Source: Azospirillum brasilense (GTDB lineage: Bacteria; Pseudomonadota; Alphaproteobacteria; Rickettsiales; UBA3002). From it: a stretch of DNA of 27,030 nucleotides. Position 1 is the stretch's first letter, and the number at the start of each line of letters is the position of its first letter. Of the stretch, positions 16,916-24,658 are shown piece by piece. The stretch lies in the NCBI GenBank assembly GCA_003241645.1, contig QFOX01000028.1, positions 1-27,030 of the forward strand. The letters are read 5' to 3'. The notes beneath the pieces were generated by a model, which was given only the letters and a program-made list of their open reading frames with translations, did no database searches and was not told the origin of the DNA. The position numbers and the translations under genes are program-made.

Positions 16916-18696
16916 GCCGCCGCAGCGCAGCCGCCACTGCCGGAGAACTTCCGCCCAAAGGCAAGCTGGGCAGCCTGCGCTATCTGTTCCAATATATTCG
17001 GCGTTACCGCCCGCACGTGATCGGTGCGTCGGTGGCGCTGGTGCTCACCTCCAGCGGGGTGCTGGGCATGGGCTACGCGCTGCGCTACCTGATCGACCAG
17101 GGCATCGCCAAGGGCGACGCGCAAATGCTGGGCTACGGCTATGTGGTGCTGCTCGCCGTGGTGGTGGTGTTCGCCATGGCGACCTTCGCGCGCTACCTGC
17201 TGGTCAGCTGGGTGGGCGAACGGGTGGTGGCCGATATTCGCCGCGACGTGTTCGCCAAGATCCTCTCCATGGATACGGCGTATTTCGAGAGCACCCGCAC
17301 CGGCGACCTGCTGTCGCGCATTACCACCGACACCACGCTACTGCAGACCGTGGTCGGCTCCAGCGTGTCGGTGTTCCTGCGCAACACGCTCATGTTCATC
17401 GGCGGCCTCAGCATGCTGATGTTCACCAGCGTGCGCCTGTCGGAATATGTGCTGCTGATGCTGCCGGTGGTGATCCTGCCCATCATCGTGCTGGGCAAGC
17501 GGGTGCGCAAACTCAGCCGCGCCACACAAGGCAAGGTGGCCGATATTTCGGCGCATGCGGAAGAATCCATCTCGGCCATGCGCGCCATTCACGCCATGGC
17601 GCTGGAAGACGCCGAGCATCGCCGCTTCTCGGCGCTGGTGGATGAAACGCTGCGCACGGCGCTGTCGCGCATTCGCACGCGCGCGTTCCTTACTGCCATC
17701 GTCATCTGCCTCATCTTCGGGGCGATCATCAGCGTGCTGTATATCGGCGGGCAGGACGTGGTCGCCGGGCGCATCACCCCGGGTGATCTTTCGGCCTTCA
17801 TTTTCTACGCCGTGGTGGTCGCGGGTGCACTGGGTGGCGTGAGTGAGGTCATTGGTGAATTGCAACGCGCCGCCGGTGCCACTGAACGGCTGATGGAACT
17901 GATGGATCTGCGCCCCGCCATCACCGCCCCGGCCGAGCCGTTCCTGTTCGCCAAAGCGCCGCAGGGCCGCCTTAGCTTCGAACACATCACCTTCCACTAC
18001 CCTTCCCGCCCGGATACGGCGTCGCTGGCGAATGTGAGCTTCCGCATCGAACCGGGGGAGACGGTCGCCATCGTCGGCCCCTCGGGCGCAGGCAAGACCA
18101 CCCTGTTCCAATTGCTGCTGCGCTTTTATGACCCGCAATTCGGCATCGTGCGCGTGGATGGGCACGACGTGCGCACGCTCGACCCGCGCGACTGGCGCAA
18201 GCATATCGGCATGGTGCCGCAGGACCCGGTCATCTTCTCCACCACGGCGTGGGAGAATATCCGCCTCGGTAAACCCGACGCGACCGACGCCGAAGTGCTG
18301 CGTGCGGCCGAGGCCGCCTCGGCCCTCAGCTTCCTGCAAGAACTACCGGATGGGCTGAACACTTATCTCGGCGAAAAAGGCGTGCGGCTTTCCGGCGGGC
18401 AGCGCCAGCGCGTGGCCATTGCCCGCGCCATTGTGCGTGACCCTGCCGTGTTGCTGCTGGACGAGGCGACCAGCGCGCTCGATGCCGAGAACGAAACCAT
18501 CATCCAGGCCGCGCTCGAGAAGATCATGGCCGATCGCACCACGCTGGTCATCGCGCATCGCCTCGCCACGGTCATCAACGCCGATCGCATCATCGTGCTG
18601 AACGACGGCAAGGTCGAAGCCGTGGGCACGCACACCCAACTGCTGGATTCCAGCCCGCTCTACCGCCGCCTCGCCGAACTGCAATTCACCGAATAG
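16912..18696 (+). CDS. ABC exporter half-transporter (MsbA/ABCB type)
   Basis: This 594-residue protein has a type IV ABC transmembrane domain with six spans (about residues 35-330), including ISMDTAYFE-like coupling sequence and RTGDLLSRITTDT. A nucleotide-binding domain follows: Walker A GPSGAGKTT at about 389-397, Q-loop MVPQDPVIF, signature LSGGQRQRVAIARAI at about 493, Walker B LLLDEATSALD at about 514, and the H-loop VIAHRLAT. It should work as a homodimer exporting a lipid or other amphipathic molecule; the substrate cannot be read from the sequence. A short basic, Ala-rich segment precedes the first span. It begins inside the cyaY stop codon and is followed 32 bases later by a GNAT gene. 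Confidence 0.93.
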   Translation: MSRRSAAATAGELPPKGKLGSLRYLFQYIRRYRPHVIGASVALVLTSSGVLGMGYALRYLIDQGIAKGDAQMLGYGYVVLLAVVVVFAMATFARYLLVSWVGERVVADIRRDVFAKILSMDTAYFESTRTGDLLSRITTDTTLLQTVVGSSVSVFLRNTLMFIGGLSMLMFTSVRLSEYVLLMLPVVILPIIVLGKRVRKLSRATQGKVADISAHAEESISAMRAIHAMALEDAEHRRFSALVDETLRTALSRIRTRAFLTAIVICLIFGAIISVLYIGGQDVVAGRITPGDLSAFIFYAVVVAGALGGVSEVIGELQRAAGATERLMELMDLRPAITAPAEPFLFAKAPQGRLSFEHITFHYPSRPDTASLANVSFRIEPGETVAIVGPSGAGKTTLFQLLLRFYDPQFGIVRVDGHDVRTLDPRDWRKHIGMVPQDPVIFSTTAWENIRLGKPDATDAEVLRAAEAASALSFLQELPDGLNTYLGEKGVRLSGGQRQRVAIARAIVRDPAVLLLDEATSALDAENETIIQAALEKIMADRTTLVIAHRLATVINADRIIVLNDGKVEAVGTHTQLLDSSPLYRRLAELQFTE

Positions 18697-18728
18697 CACC
18701 CCTTGCATTTGGGCACGCGGAGCGATAC

Positions 18729-19208
18729 ATGCCCGCCACCATGGATTATGCAATTCTCCCCTATTCCCCTGCATTCGCCCCCGCGTTCGACCGGTTGAAC
18801 CGCGCGTGGATCGAGGCGTATTTCTCCGTTGAACCGTTGGACGACGCGGTGCTCACCGACCCGCAGCGCTATATCCTCGATCCGGGTGGCGAGCTGTGGT
18901 TCGCGGTAGAAAACGGCCATGTGCTTGGCTGCTGCGCCCTGCTGAAGCAGGAAGACGGCGCCTATGAATTCACCAAACTGGGGGTGGACGAAGCGGCACG
19001 CGGCAAAGGCGTAGCGCGCGCGTTGCTGCGCCACTGCACCGCACGTGCGCGCGCACTGGGCGCGCCGGCCTTGCGCATTTTCACCAGCACCAAACTGGTG
19101 CCCGCCAACACGCTGTATCGCAGCGAAGGCTTTCCGGTGGTGGCCATGAGCGCCGCGCAAAAGGCGCGCTACAAGCGTGGCGATATTCTCTACGAACTGG
19201 CGCTGTAG
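18729..19208 (+). CDS. GNAT family N-acetyltransferase
   Basis: This 159-residue protein is a single GNAT domain that would transfer an acetyl group from acetyl-CoA to an unknown substrate. The fold's central strand and acetyl-CoA loop are visible: YEFTKLGVDEAARGKGVARALL holds the R-G-x-G/A pyrophosphate-binding turn, followed by the helix HCTARARAL and the strand LRIFTS. NTLYRSEGF is the usual C-terminal motif. GGAG lies upstream of the ATG, which supports the start. It follows the ABC exporter by 32 bases on the same strand and may be co-transcribed. Its stop is three bases from that of the convergent OmpA-domain gene. Confidence 0.9.
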   Translation: MPATMDYAILPYSPAFAPAFDRLNRAWIEAYFSVEPLDDAVLTDPQRYILDPGGELWFAVENGHVLGCCALLKQEDGAYEFTKLGVDEAARGKGVARALLRHCTARARALGAPALRIFTSTKLVPANTLYRSEGFPVVAMSAAQKARYKRGDILYELAL

Positions 19209-19211
19209 CGC

Positions 19212-21599
19212 TTACTTAATGAACACGTCGGCGCGGTCGGCGTTCTCGGCGTTGCCGAGCGACTGCACGTTGATGTTCAGCGGGCTCACGCCTTTGCTGA
19301 GCAGGAACGCACGCACCTGCAACGCACGGGTGTACGACATGCGGCGTGCCACGGCGGCTTCTTCCGCGGTGCCCGCAGCATAACCCACCACGCGCACGCT
19401 CTTATTGCCGTTCTTCACTTTCGTGGCGATGGCCGTAAGCTCCGCCTTGGCGGATTCCGGAAGGTCAGCCTGCCCCGACGGGAAGCTGATGGATTTCTCC
19501 AGCGAACCGCTGCTGCTCACGGCGGGTGCAGCCGCTACTTCGACCTTGGGCGCTTCCGGCTTTTTCTCAGCGACCGGCGGCACGGCTGCAGCAGGTGCCG
19601 CTTCTTTCGGCGCAGCAACGGGTGCCGGCATCGGCGCAGCCGCGGCTACGGGCTTGGGCTCTGCTTTCACCACCACGGGCAGTTCTGGCTTCGCGGGCGT
19701 TTTCGAGGCCACGTCGATCTCGGGCAATTCACGCTTCACCACGGCCACGCTGCTGGTGCCGGGCAAGGTCGGCAGCGCTGAGCCGGTCGGTGCACCCACC
19801 GGCGGCAGCGGCTTGCTATCCACGCCGTCTTTCGGCTGCACCACGTCCATGCTGTTTTTCGGCACTTCGCCAGTGATCGCGGTCAATGGCGGCAGGCCGG
19901 TCGACGCGGCGGGCTCGGGCAGTTTCAGCACGGGCAGCGCCGGTGCATCGGTCTTCGGTTTCAGCACGGGCTCGGCGCTGGGTGCTTTGGGCAAGCTCAC
20001 CGGTGCGGCCGCGGCCAGCGGCGGGTTCTGCGCCAGCACACCACGGTCAAGCTTCGGCAGCGCGCCCATTTCGGTTTTCTCGAGCTTCACCGGCGCAGCC
20101 GATTTGGCGAGCGGATCGGCCGGTGCAGCCGGTGGCGGCGGCAGCGTCGCAGGCAGCGTGGTCTTCGCCGCTTTCGCAGCGGCGTCGGCCTTGGCTTTTT
20201 CTTCCGCGGCTTTTTTCGCGGCGGCTTCGGTCTCTGCTTTCAGCTTGGCTTCGGCATCCGCCTTGGCTTTCGCTTCGGCTTCCAGTTTGGCTTTATCTTC
20301 GGCTGCTTTCTTGGCGGCGGCGGCATCCGCTTCCGCTTTCAGCTTCGCATCGGCCGCGGCTTTTGCAGCGGCTTCCTGCTTGGCCTTGGCGTCGGCCGCT
20401 TCTTTGGCCTTGGCTTCTTCCAGCTTCTTCCATTCGGCCTGCTGCTCGGGCGTGGGGCCTTTGGTGGTGGTCTTATCGCTGATGACACCCAGCTTCGCGG
20501 GCTCGGCACTCATGCCATCCAGCCGCGCATTCACGCTGGGCGGTAAGGCGGGCGGCGCTTTGGGCACCGGCACCATCATGGGTGCGGTGTTCACCGCGGG
20601 GCTGGTGGGCGTAATGGCGGGCGGCGGCGGCAGGTCGGGCACCGCAGGCACCACCGGTGCGGGCGCAGGCACGCTCGGCACGGCGGGTTTCACGGCCACC
20701 GCTGCGGCGGGCGCAGGCGGGGTCACGGGTGCAGGTGCGGGTTTCGCCGCAGGCGGCGTCGCCGCGGGGGCGGCCACTGGCGGCAAGCCCGCCGGAAGTT
20801 TCGAGAAGTTCAGGCCCGACACATCCGGCGCGGCGGGGGTCGCAGCGGGGGCCACCGGGGCCGAACGCACGGCCGAAAGCGCCGGAACATTCACTGCCGC
20901 GGGTGCAGCAGGCTTCGCAACCGGTGCGGCGATGGGCGCGGCCGGGGCCGGGCTGGTGGTGACGGCCGGGGTCGCCGGTTTCGCCGGGGCTGCCACGGGC
21001 GGCAGGCTCACGGGGGGCAAGGCAGGCTTCGCAACCGGTGCGGGTTGCGCGACGGGCGCAGTGACGACGGGTGCGGGTTTGACAGCAGGCGCGGCAATCG
21101 GCGCAGGCTGCGCGGCAGGCATGGGCGCGGGCGGCGGCGGCAGGCCGGGAAGCGATACGGCAGGCACGCTCGGCTGGGCGGGTTTGGGCGCTGCTACCAC
21201 GGGGGCTTGCACCGGTTTGGGCTGCACGGGTTTCGGTTGTGCAGGTTTTGGCTGCACCGGCGCAGGCATGGCGGCTGCCGGCTTAGGCGCGGCAACGGGC
21301 GGCAACGAAGCAGGCACGGCTGCTGCCGGGCGCGGCGACGCAGCCATTGCGGGCTGCTGCGCAGGCACCTGACGCACCGACGCGGCGGCGGGTGCCGCCG
21401 TGAATGGCGTGGGCTGGGCCGGGGCCATGGGCGCGGCGGCGGCAGGCTGCAATGCGCGCAGCGCATTCAGGTTGATTTCGACACTCGGCTGTGCGGGCAC
21501 CAGCTGACGGGCCTGCGCGGGCAGCGAAAAGGCAAGCGCACAGGCGCTGCACAGCAGGAGCGAACGATAGCGTGACTGGGCGTTTCGTGGTGAGAGCAT
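19212..21599 (-). CDS. Large Pro/Ala-rich envelope protein with a C-terminal OmpA-like domain
   Basis: This 795-residue protein has a signal peptide (LLLCSACALAFSLPAQA, cut near residue 29). It then has about 350 residues of Pro/Ala/Val-rich low-complexity sequence, a TolA-like Ala/Lys/Glu coiled coil of about 100 residues (repeats of the type AKAKADAEAKLKAE), another Pro-rich stretch and an OmpA-like peptidoglycan-binding domain at the end (ISFPSGQADLPESAKAEL to VQSLGNAENADRADVFIK). The binding Arg is present in SYTRALQVRAFL, but the usual Asp (GHTD-like) position reads GYAAG. It probably spans the periplasm. The start at 21599 is preferred to 21656 because the candidate promoter would begin transcription downstream of 21656. 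Confidence 0.85.
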   Translation of the reverse strand: MLSPRNAQSRYRSLLLCSACALAFSLPAQARQLVPAQPSVEINLNALRALQPAAAAPMAPAQPTPFTAAPAAASVRQVPAQQPAMAASPRPAAAVPASLPPVAAPKPAAAMPAPVQPKPAQPKPVQPKPVQAPVVAAPKPAQPSVPAVSLPGLPPPPAPMPAAQPAPIAAPAVKPAPVVTAPVAQPAPVAKPALPPVSLPPVAAPAKPATPAVTTSPAPAAPIAAPVAKPAAPAAVNVPALSAVRSAPVAPAATPAAPDVSGLNFSKLPAGLPPVAAPAATPPAAKPAPAPVTPPAPAAAVAVKPAVPSVPAPAPVVPAVPDLPPPPAITPTSPAVNTAPMMVPVPKAPPALPPSVNARLDGMSAEPAKLGVISDKTTTKGPTPEQQAEWKKLEEAKAKEAADAKAKQEAAAKAAADAKLKAEADAAAAKKAAEDKAKLEAEAKAKADAEAKLKAETEAAAKKAAEEKAKADAAAKAAKTTLPATLPPPPAAPADPLAKSAAPVKLEKTEMGALPKLDRGVLAQNPPLAAAAPVSLPKAPSAEPVLKPKTDAPALPVLKLPEPAASTGLPPLTAITGEVPKNSMDVVQPKDGVDSKPLPPVGAPTGSALPTLPGTSSVAVVKRELPEIDVASKTPAKPELPVVVKAEPKPVAAAAPMPAPVAAPKEAAPAAAVPPVAEKKPEAPKVEVAAAPAVSSSGSLEKSISFPSGQADLPESAKAELTAIATKVKNGNKSVRVVGYAAGTAEEAAVARRMSYTRALQVRAFLLSKGVSPLNINVQSLGNAENADRADVFIK

Positions 21600-21647
21600 T
21601 GCCGATGGTTTCTTAAAGTGAGTGGAACTCGCGAACCGTGAGGAGCG

Positions 21648-21676
21648 GTTGTACAAATCGGCGCGGCGCGTTGCAA
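21648..21676 (-). promoter_or_regulatory. Candidate promoter of the OmpA-domain gene
   Basis: On the minus strand TTGCAA (21671-21676) and TACAAC (21648-21653) are 17 bases apart, giving a start near 21641 and a leader of about 40 bases to the ATG at 21599. Each hexamer matches four of six consensus bases. Confidence 0.4.
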
Positions 21677-21737
21677 GTGCAGAATCAGGTGAAAATTCAG
21701 AACTTGCGGCGAATGCTGCAATGCATTAGAGGGGGGC

Positions 21738-22526
21738 ATGCTTCAATCCCCGCTCACTACCGTTATGACCACCGCCGTGCGCAAAGCCGCACGCGGTATC
21801 CTTCGCGATTTTGGCGAAGTCGAGAAACTCCAGATCTCCAAGAAAGGCGCGGCGAATTTCGTGACCAACGCCGATCTGCGCACGGAGAAGATCCTGCTCG
21901 AGGAGCTGGGCCGCGCCCGCCCGAAATTCGGGTTCCTGACCGAGGAGACCGGCGTGATCGCTGGGCAGGAAGACAAGAACCGCTTTGTCATCGACCCGAT
22001 CGACGGCACCACGAACTTCATCCATGCCATTCCCTACGTTTCCATTTCGGTGGCCGCGCAGCAGCGCGACGCGAACGGCAACTGGGTGAGCACGCACGGC
22101 ATCGTCTACGACCCGCTGCATGACGAGATGTTCATGGCCGAGCGCGGGCAAGGCGCGTTCCTGAACACCACGCGCCTGCGCGTGTCGGAGCGCACGGAAG
22201 ACGTGCTGCTTTCCACCTCCTCGCCGCGCAAATGGCGCGAAGGCTTCCAGGATAGCCTTGACCGCTTCCAACGCGCCATTGAACTGGGCGCGGTGGTGCG
22301 TTGCTCGGGTTCGGCCGCACTCGACCTCGCCTATGTAGCCGCCGGGCGGCTGGATGGCACGTGGTACAACCGCCTGAACGCCTGGGACATGGCCGCAGGC
22401 GCGCTCATCGTGGCCGAAGCCGGTGGCAAGGTCAGCGACCTCGAGGGCGAGCCCATCAGCAACGAGCGTGGCAGCCTGCTGGCTGGCAACCGCAAGGTGT
22501 ACGACATCCTGCGCAGCACGCTGTAG
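21738..22526 (+). CDS. suhB: Inositol monophosphatase family protein (SuhB-like)
   Basis: This 262-residue protein of the IMPase family hydrolyses inositol-1-phosphate or related sugar phosphates with magnesium. Metal-binding motifs are present: LTEETG (Glu of motif A), DPIDGTTNFIHAIPY (Asp-Asp of motif B) and AWDMAAGALIVAEAGG (Asp of the C-terminal motif). The length is normal and the protein is cytosolic. A strong GAGGGGGG ribosome site precedes the ATG. In several alphaproteobacteria this gene neighbours efp, and here efp lies one gene away on the other strand. SuhB of E. coli also acts in rRNA antitermination with Nus factors; whether this one does cannot be told. Confidence 0.9.
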   Translation: MLQSPLTTVMTTAVRKAARGILRDFGEVEKLQISKKGAANFVTNADLRTEKILLEELGRARPKFGFLTEETGVIAGQEDKNRFVIDPIDGTTNFIHAIPYVSISVAAQQRDANGNWVSTHGIVYDPLHDEMFMAERGQGAFLNTTRLRVSERTEDVLLSTSSPRKWREGFQDSLDRFQRAIELGAVVRCSGSAALDLAYVAAGRLDGTWYNRLNAWDMAAGALIVAEAGGKVSDLEGEPISNERGSLLAGNRKVYDILRSTL

Positions 22527-22545
22527 CGCGGCGGCCAGCGCCGCG
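22527..22545 (+). repeat. GC-rich hairpin directly after suhB
   Basis: Perfect seven-base arms CGCGGCG and CGCCGCG with a five-base loop follow the stop codon immediately. No T-run follows, so it may act as a pause or mRNA-stabilising hairpin rather than an intrinsic terminator. Confidence 0.4.
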
Positions 22546-22676
22546 GCGACTGGTGCATCCATCCCATGCTATGAAAAAAAATGCATGAAAGCCCCTCACC
22601 GGGCTCATTTAGGGCATGGGCAAGACCTTAAAAATCGGGTAAGGTATTGGAAATATCGCGTTTGAGGGAATCATCC

Positions 22677-23267
22677 ATGACCAAGCATGTGCGCGCCAGT
22701 GACCGGGCCGAGTTCTTTAATACCAGCAAAAGTGGCTTTATCGCTCGCAAGACCACGGTGGTGAACCCTACGGTGCATTACGCCATTCTGGTGATCTTCA
22801 TTGTGCTCGGCGTGAGCGTTATCGTGAAAACGCAGAGCTGGATCGGCATCGGCATCGTGCTGCTGGTGGGCTTCATCACGCTCAGCCTCGGCATGGCGCT
22901 GAACCGCACCAAGCAAAGCCTGCAGGCCACCGAATTCATGAACGCGCTGTTCTCGTCGGTCATCGCGAAAGACAGCAAGTTCGTCATGATCAGCACCGAG
23001 GAAGGCAACATCGCCTACACCAACCGCGCGTTCCAGACGCATTTTCCCGCCTTTGCCCAGCAGGCCAGCCGCAAACTGGCCGAGTTCTGCAGCGTCGCCA
23101 AACTGAGCGACGCCCAGACCGAAGTGCTTACCGACCACGTAAAAGGCGGCAAGACCGGCAGCCTCACCGTGCAGGCGACGGATGAGGCCGGCGCGACCCA
23201 CAGCTTCGCGCTGAACATCCAGGGCATTGAACGCCCCACCGGCTTCGTGCTGATCACCGCCAAGTAG
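22677..23267 (+). CDS. Two-span membrane protein with a PAS-like domain
   Basis: This protein has 196 residues. A basic cytosolic start of about 30 residues is followed by two adjacent membrane segments (HYAILVIFIVLGVSVIV and IGIGIVLLVGFITLSLGMAL, about 32-70) with a very short loop between. A soluble domain resembling PAS follows: NALFSSVIAKDSKFVMISTEEGNIAYTNRAF is the usual PAS start, and the end GIERPTGFVLITAK resembles the last PAS strand. There is no kinase, GGDEF or other output domain, so it may be a sensor that signals through a partner. The start at 22677 has GAGGGA upstream. The PAS assignment is by pattern only; no ligand site can be named. A strong terminator follows. Confidence 0.7.
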   Translation: MTKHVRASDRAEFFNTSKSGFIARKTTVVNPTVHYAILVIFIVLGVSVIVKTQSWIGIGIVLLVGFITLSLGMALNRTKQSLQATEFMNALFSSVIAKDSKFVMISTEEGNIAYTNRAFQTHFPAFAQQASRKLAEFCSVAKLSDAQTEVLTDHVKGGKTGSLTVQATDEAGATHSFALNIQGIERPTGFVLITAK

Positions 23268-23290
23268 CGGTGGCCGAACACGCATAAAAA

Positions 23291-23324
23291 AAAAGCCCGG
23301 TTTGCAGCGCAAGCCGGGCTTTTT
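23291..23324. terminator. Strong bidirectional intrinsic terminator
   Basis: AAAAGCCCGG (23291-23300) pairs with CCGGGCTTTT (23314-23323). The stem extends inward through TTGC/GCAA to a three-base loop, about 15 pairs in all. A-runs and T-runs on both sides let it serve both the PAS-like gene and the convergent efp. Confidence 0.92.
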
Positions 23325-23343
23325 GTTTGGGCGTCGCCGCGCG

Positions 23344-23907
23344 CTATTTCGCGCGTTCCACGTAGGTCAGCTCTTCGGTGTTCACCACGATGCGCTCACC
23401 GGTGGTGATGAAGGGCGGCACCATCACGCGCAGGCCGTTCTCGAGCTGGGCGGGCTTGTAGCTGGAGCTTGCGGTCTGGCCTTTGACCACGGGGTCGGCT
23501 TCCACGATCTCGAGGATCACGGTCTCCGGCAGGGCCACGCCGATGGGCTTGCCCTCGTGCAGTTCCACTTTCACGGTCATGCCATCCTGCAGGAAGGCGC
23601 GGCGGTCGCCCAGCAGCTCGGCGTCGATGTTGGTCTGCTCGTAGCTTTCATTGTCCATGAACACGAGGCTTTCACCATCGGCGTAGAGGAACTGGAAGTC
23701 GCGCTGGTCGAGATGGGCGCGCTCCAGCATTTCGTCGGCGCGCAGGCGCAGGTTGGTCTTGGTGCCGCTTTTCAGGTCGCGGAATTCCACCTGGTTGAAC
23801 GAACGCAGGTTACCCGGCGTACGGATCTCGTGCTTGATGACCAGCCAGAGTTTTTTCTCGTATTCCACTACCATGCCGGTACGAACGGCGGAGCCTGCGA
23901 TCTTCAT
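23344..23907 (-). CDS. efp: Elongation factor P, with Asn at the usual modification position
   Basis: This 187-residue protein is EF-P, which enters the ribosomal E site and relieves stalling at consecutive prolines. All three beta-barrel domains are present: KIAGSAVRTGMVVEYEKKLWLVI, the central domain with MVFMDNESYEQ-like sequence, and the C-terminal GLRVMVPPFITTGERIVVNT. The loop that contacts the tRNA reads TPGNLRSF, so the residue aligned with E. coli Lys34 is Asn33. It therefore cannot be beta-lysylated by EpmA, and it is not the Arg that EarP rhamnosylates. No epmA, epmB or earP is in the window. It is followed by the shared terminator and preceded by thiE, 62 bases away on the same strand. 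Confidence 0.95.
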   Translation of the reverse strand: MKIAGSAVRTGMVVEYEKKLWLVIKHEIRTPGNLRSFNQVEFRDLKSGTKTNLRLRADEMLERAHLDQRDFQFLYADGESLVFMDNESYEQTNIDAELLGDRRAFLQDGMTVKVELHEGKPIGVALPETVILEIVEADPVVKGQTASSSYKPAQLENGLRVMVPPFITTGERIVVNTEELTYVERAK

Positions 23908-23969
23908 AAAACCTCGAATGAAAAAGAATGTGGCGGCTTCATAGCCGGGGCATGCGCCACTGGCAAGGA

Positions 23970-24650
23970 CTATGGTGCGCGGAAGGCCGGGCGGGCCTTG
24001 ACCGCCTTCTTAATGGTCTGGTTGAAGGCGCGCACGGCGGCGGCCGGGCCTGCCGGGTTGCTCCACACCGCGGTAATGGCGGCCACGAAATCAGCCCCCG
24101 CGGTCACCAGCGGGCCGCAATTCTCGGGCGTCATGCCGCCAATGGCCACGCAGGGCACGGTGGTGTAGGTGGTCCACCATTGCAGCAGCTCGGCGTCGGG
24201 CGTGCCGTATTGCGCCAGCTTTTCCGGGGATTTCGACTGGGTGGGGTAGAACGCGCCGAAGGCGACGTAATCGGCGCTGCCCTCGCCCGCTTCCATGGCC
24301 ATGTGGCCCGAATCATGGCAGCTGATGCCAATAATGGCCTGCTCGCCCAGCTGCTCGCGCGCGTCGCGCACGTTCATATCGTCCTGCCCGAGATGCACCC
24401 CATCCGCCCCGGCGCGGCGCACCAGATCGACCCGGTCGTTCAACAGGAACGCAACCCCATGCGCATGGCAAATAGGCTCCAGCGCGGCGCTTGCAGCAAG
24501 AATTTCATCGTCGCTGGCATCTTTCAGGCGCAATTGGAACGCGCCCACATCACCGGCGCTCAGGGCTTCCTGAAGCTGCGCGGCAAAATCCGCCACCACC
24601 ATGTGCGGTGGCGAGATCAGGTACAGCCGGCAGGGATAATCATCGCTCAT
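23970..24650 (-). CDS. thiE: Thiamine phosphate synthase
   Basis: This 226-residue TIM-barrel enzyme joins HMP pyrophosphate and thiazole phosphate to make thiamine phosphate. Motifs in order are FQLRLKDASDDEI (strand and pyrophosphate-contacting Arg/Lys), LLNDRVDL, GADGVHLGQDDM (magnesium-binding Asp), IGISCHD, YVAFGAFYPTQSK (product site) and PCVAIGGMTPEN (phosphate-binding Gly-Gly). The length is slightly above the usual 210. It lies upstream of efp on the same strand and eight bases downstream of the stop of the unrecognised 367-residue gene, so it may belong to that operon. No other thiamine genes are in the window. Confidence 0.92.
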   Translation of the reverse strand: MSDDYPCRLYLISPPHMVVADFAAQLQEALSAGDVGAFQLRLKDASDDEILAASAALEPICHAHGVAFLLNDRVDLVRRAGADGVHLGQDDMNVRDAREQLGEQAIIGISCHDSGHMAMEAGEGSADYVAFGAFYPTQSKSPEKLAQYGTPDAELLQWWTTYTTVPCVAIGGMTPENCGPLVTAGADFVAAITAVWSNPAGPAAAVRAFNQTIKKAVKARPAFRAP

Positions 24651-24658
24651 GCGAGAAT

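Noticed and set aside
19405..21372. 655-codon plus-strand Gly/Ala/Ser-rich frame opposite the OmpA-domain gene, resembling a repetitive surface protein
   Set aside because: The repetitive look comes from the complement of Pro/Ala codons. The minus-strand frame has a signal peptide and a real C-terminal domain.
22590..22605. AGCCC/GGGCT hairpin between suhB and the PAS-like gene as a terminator
   Set aside because: The stem has only five pairs and is followed by CATTT, not a T-run. It is too weak to call.
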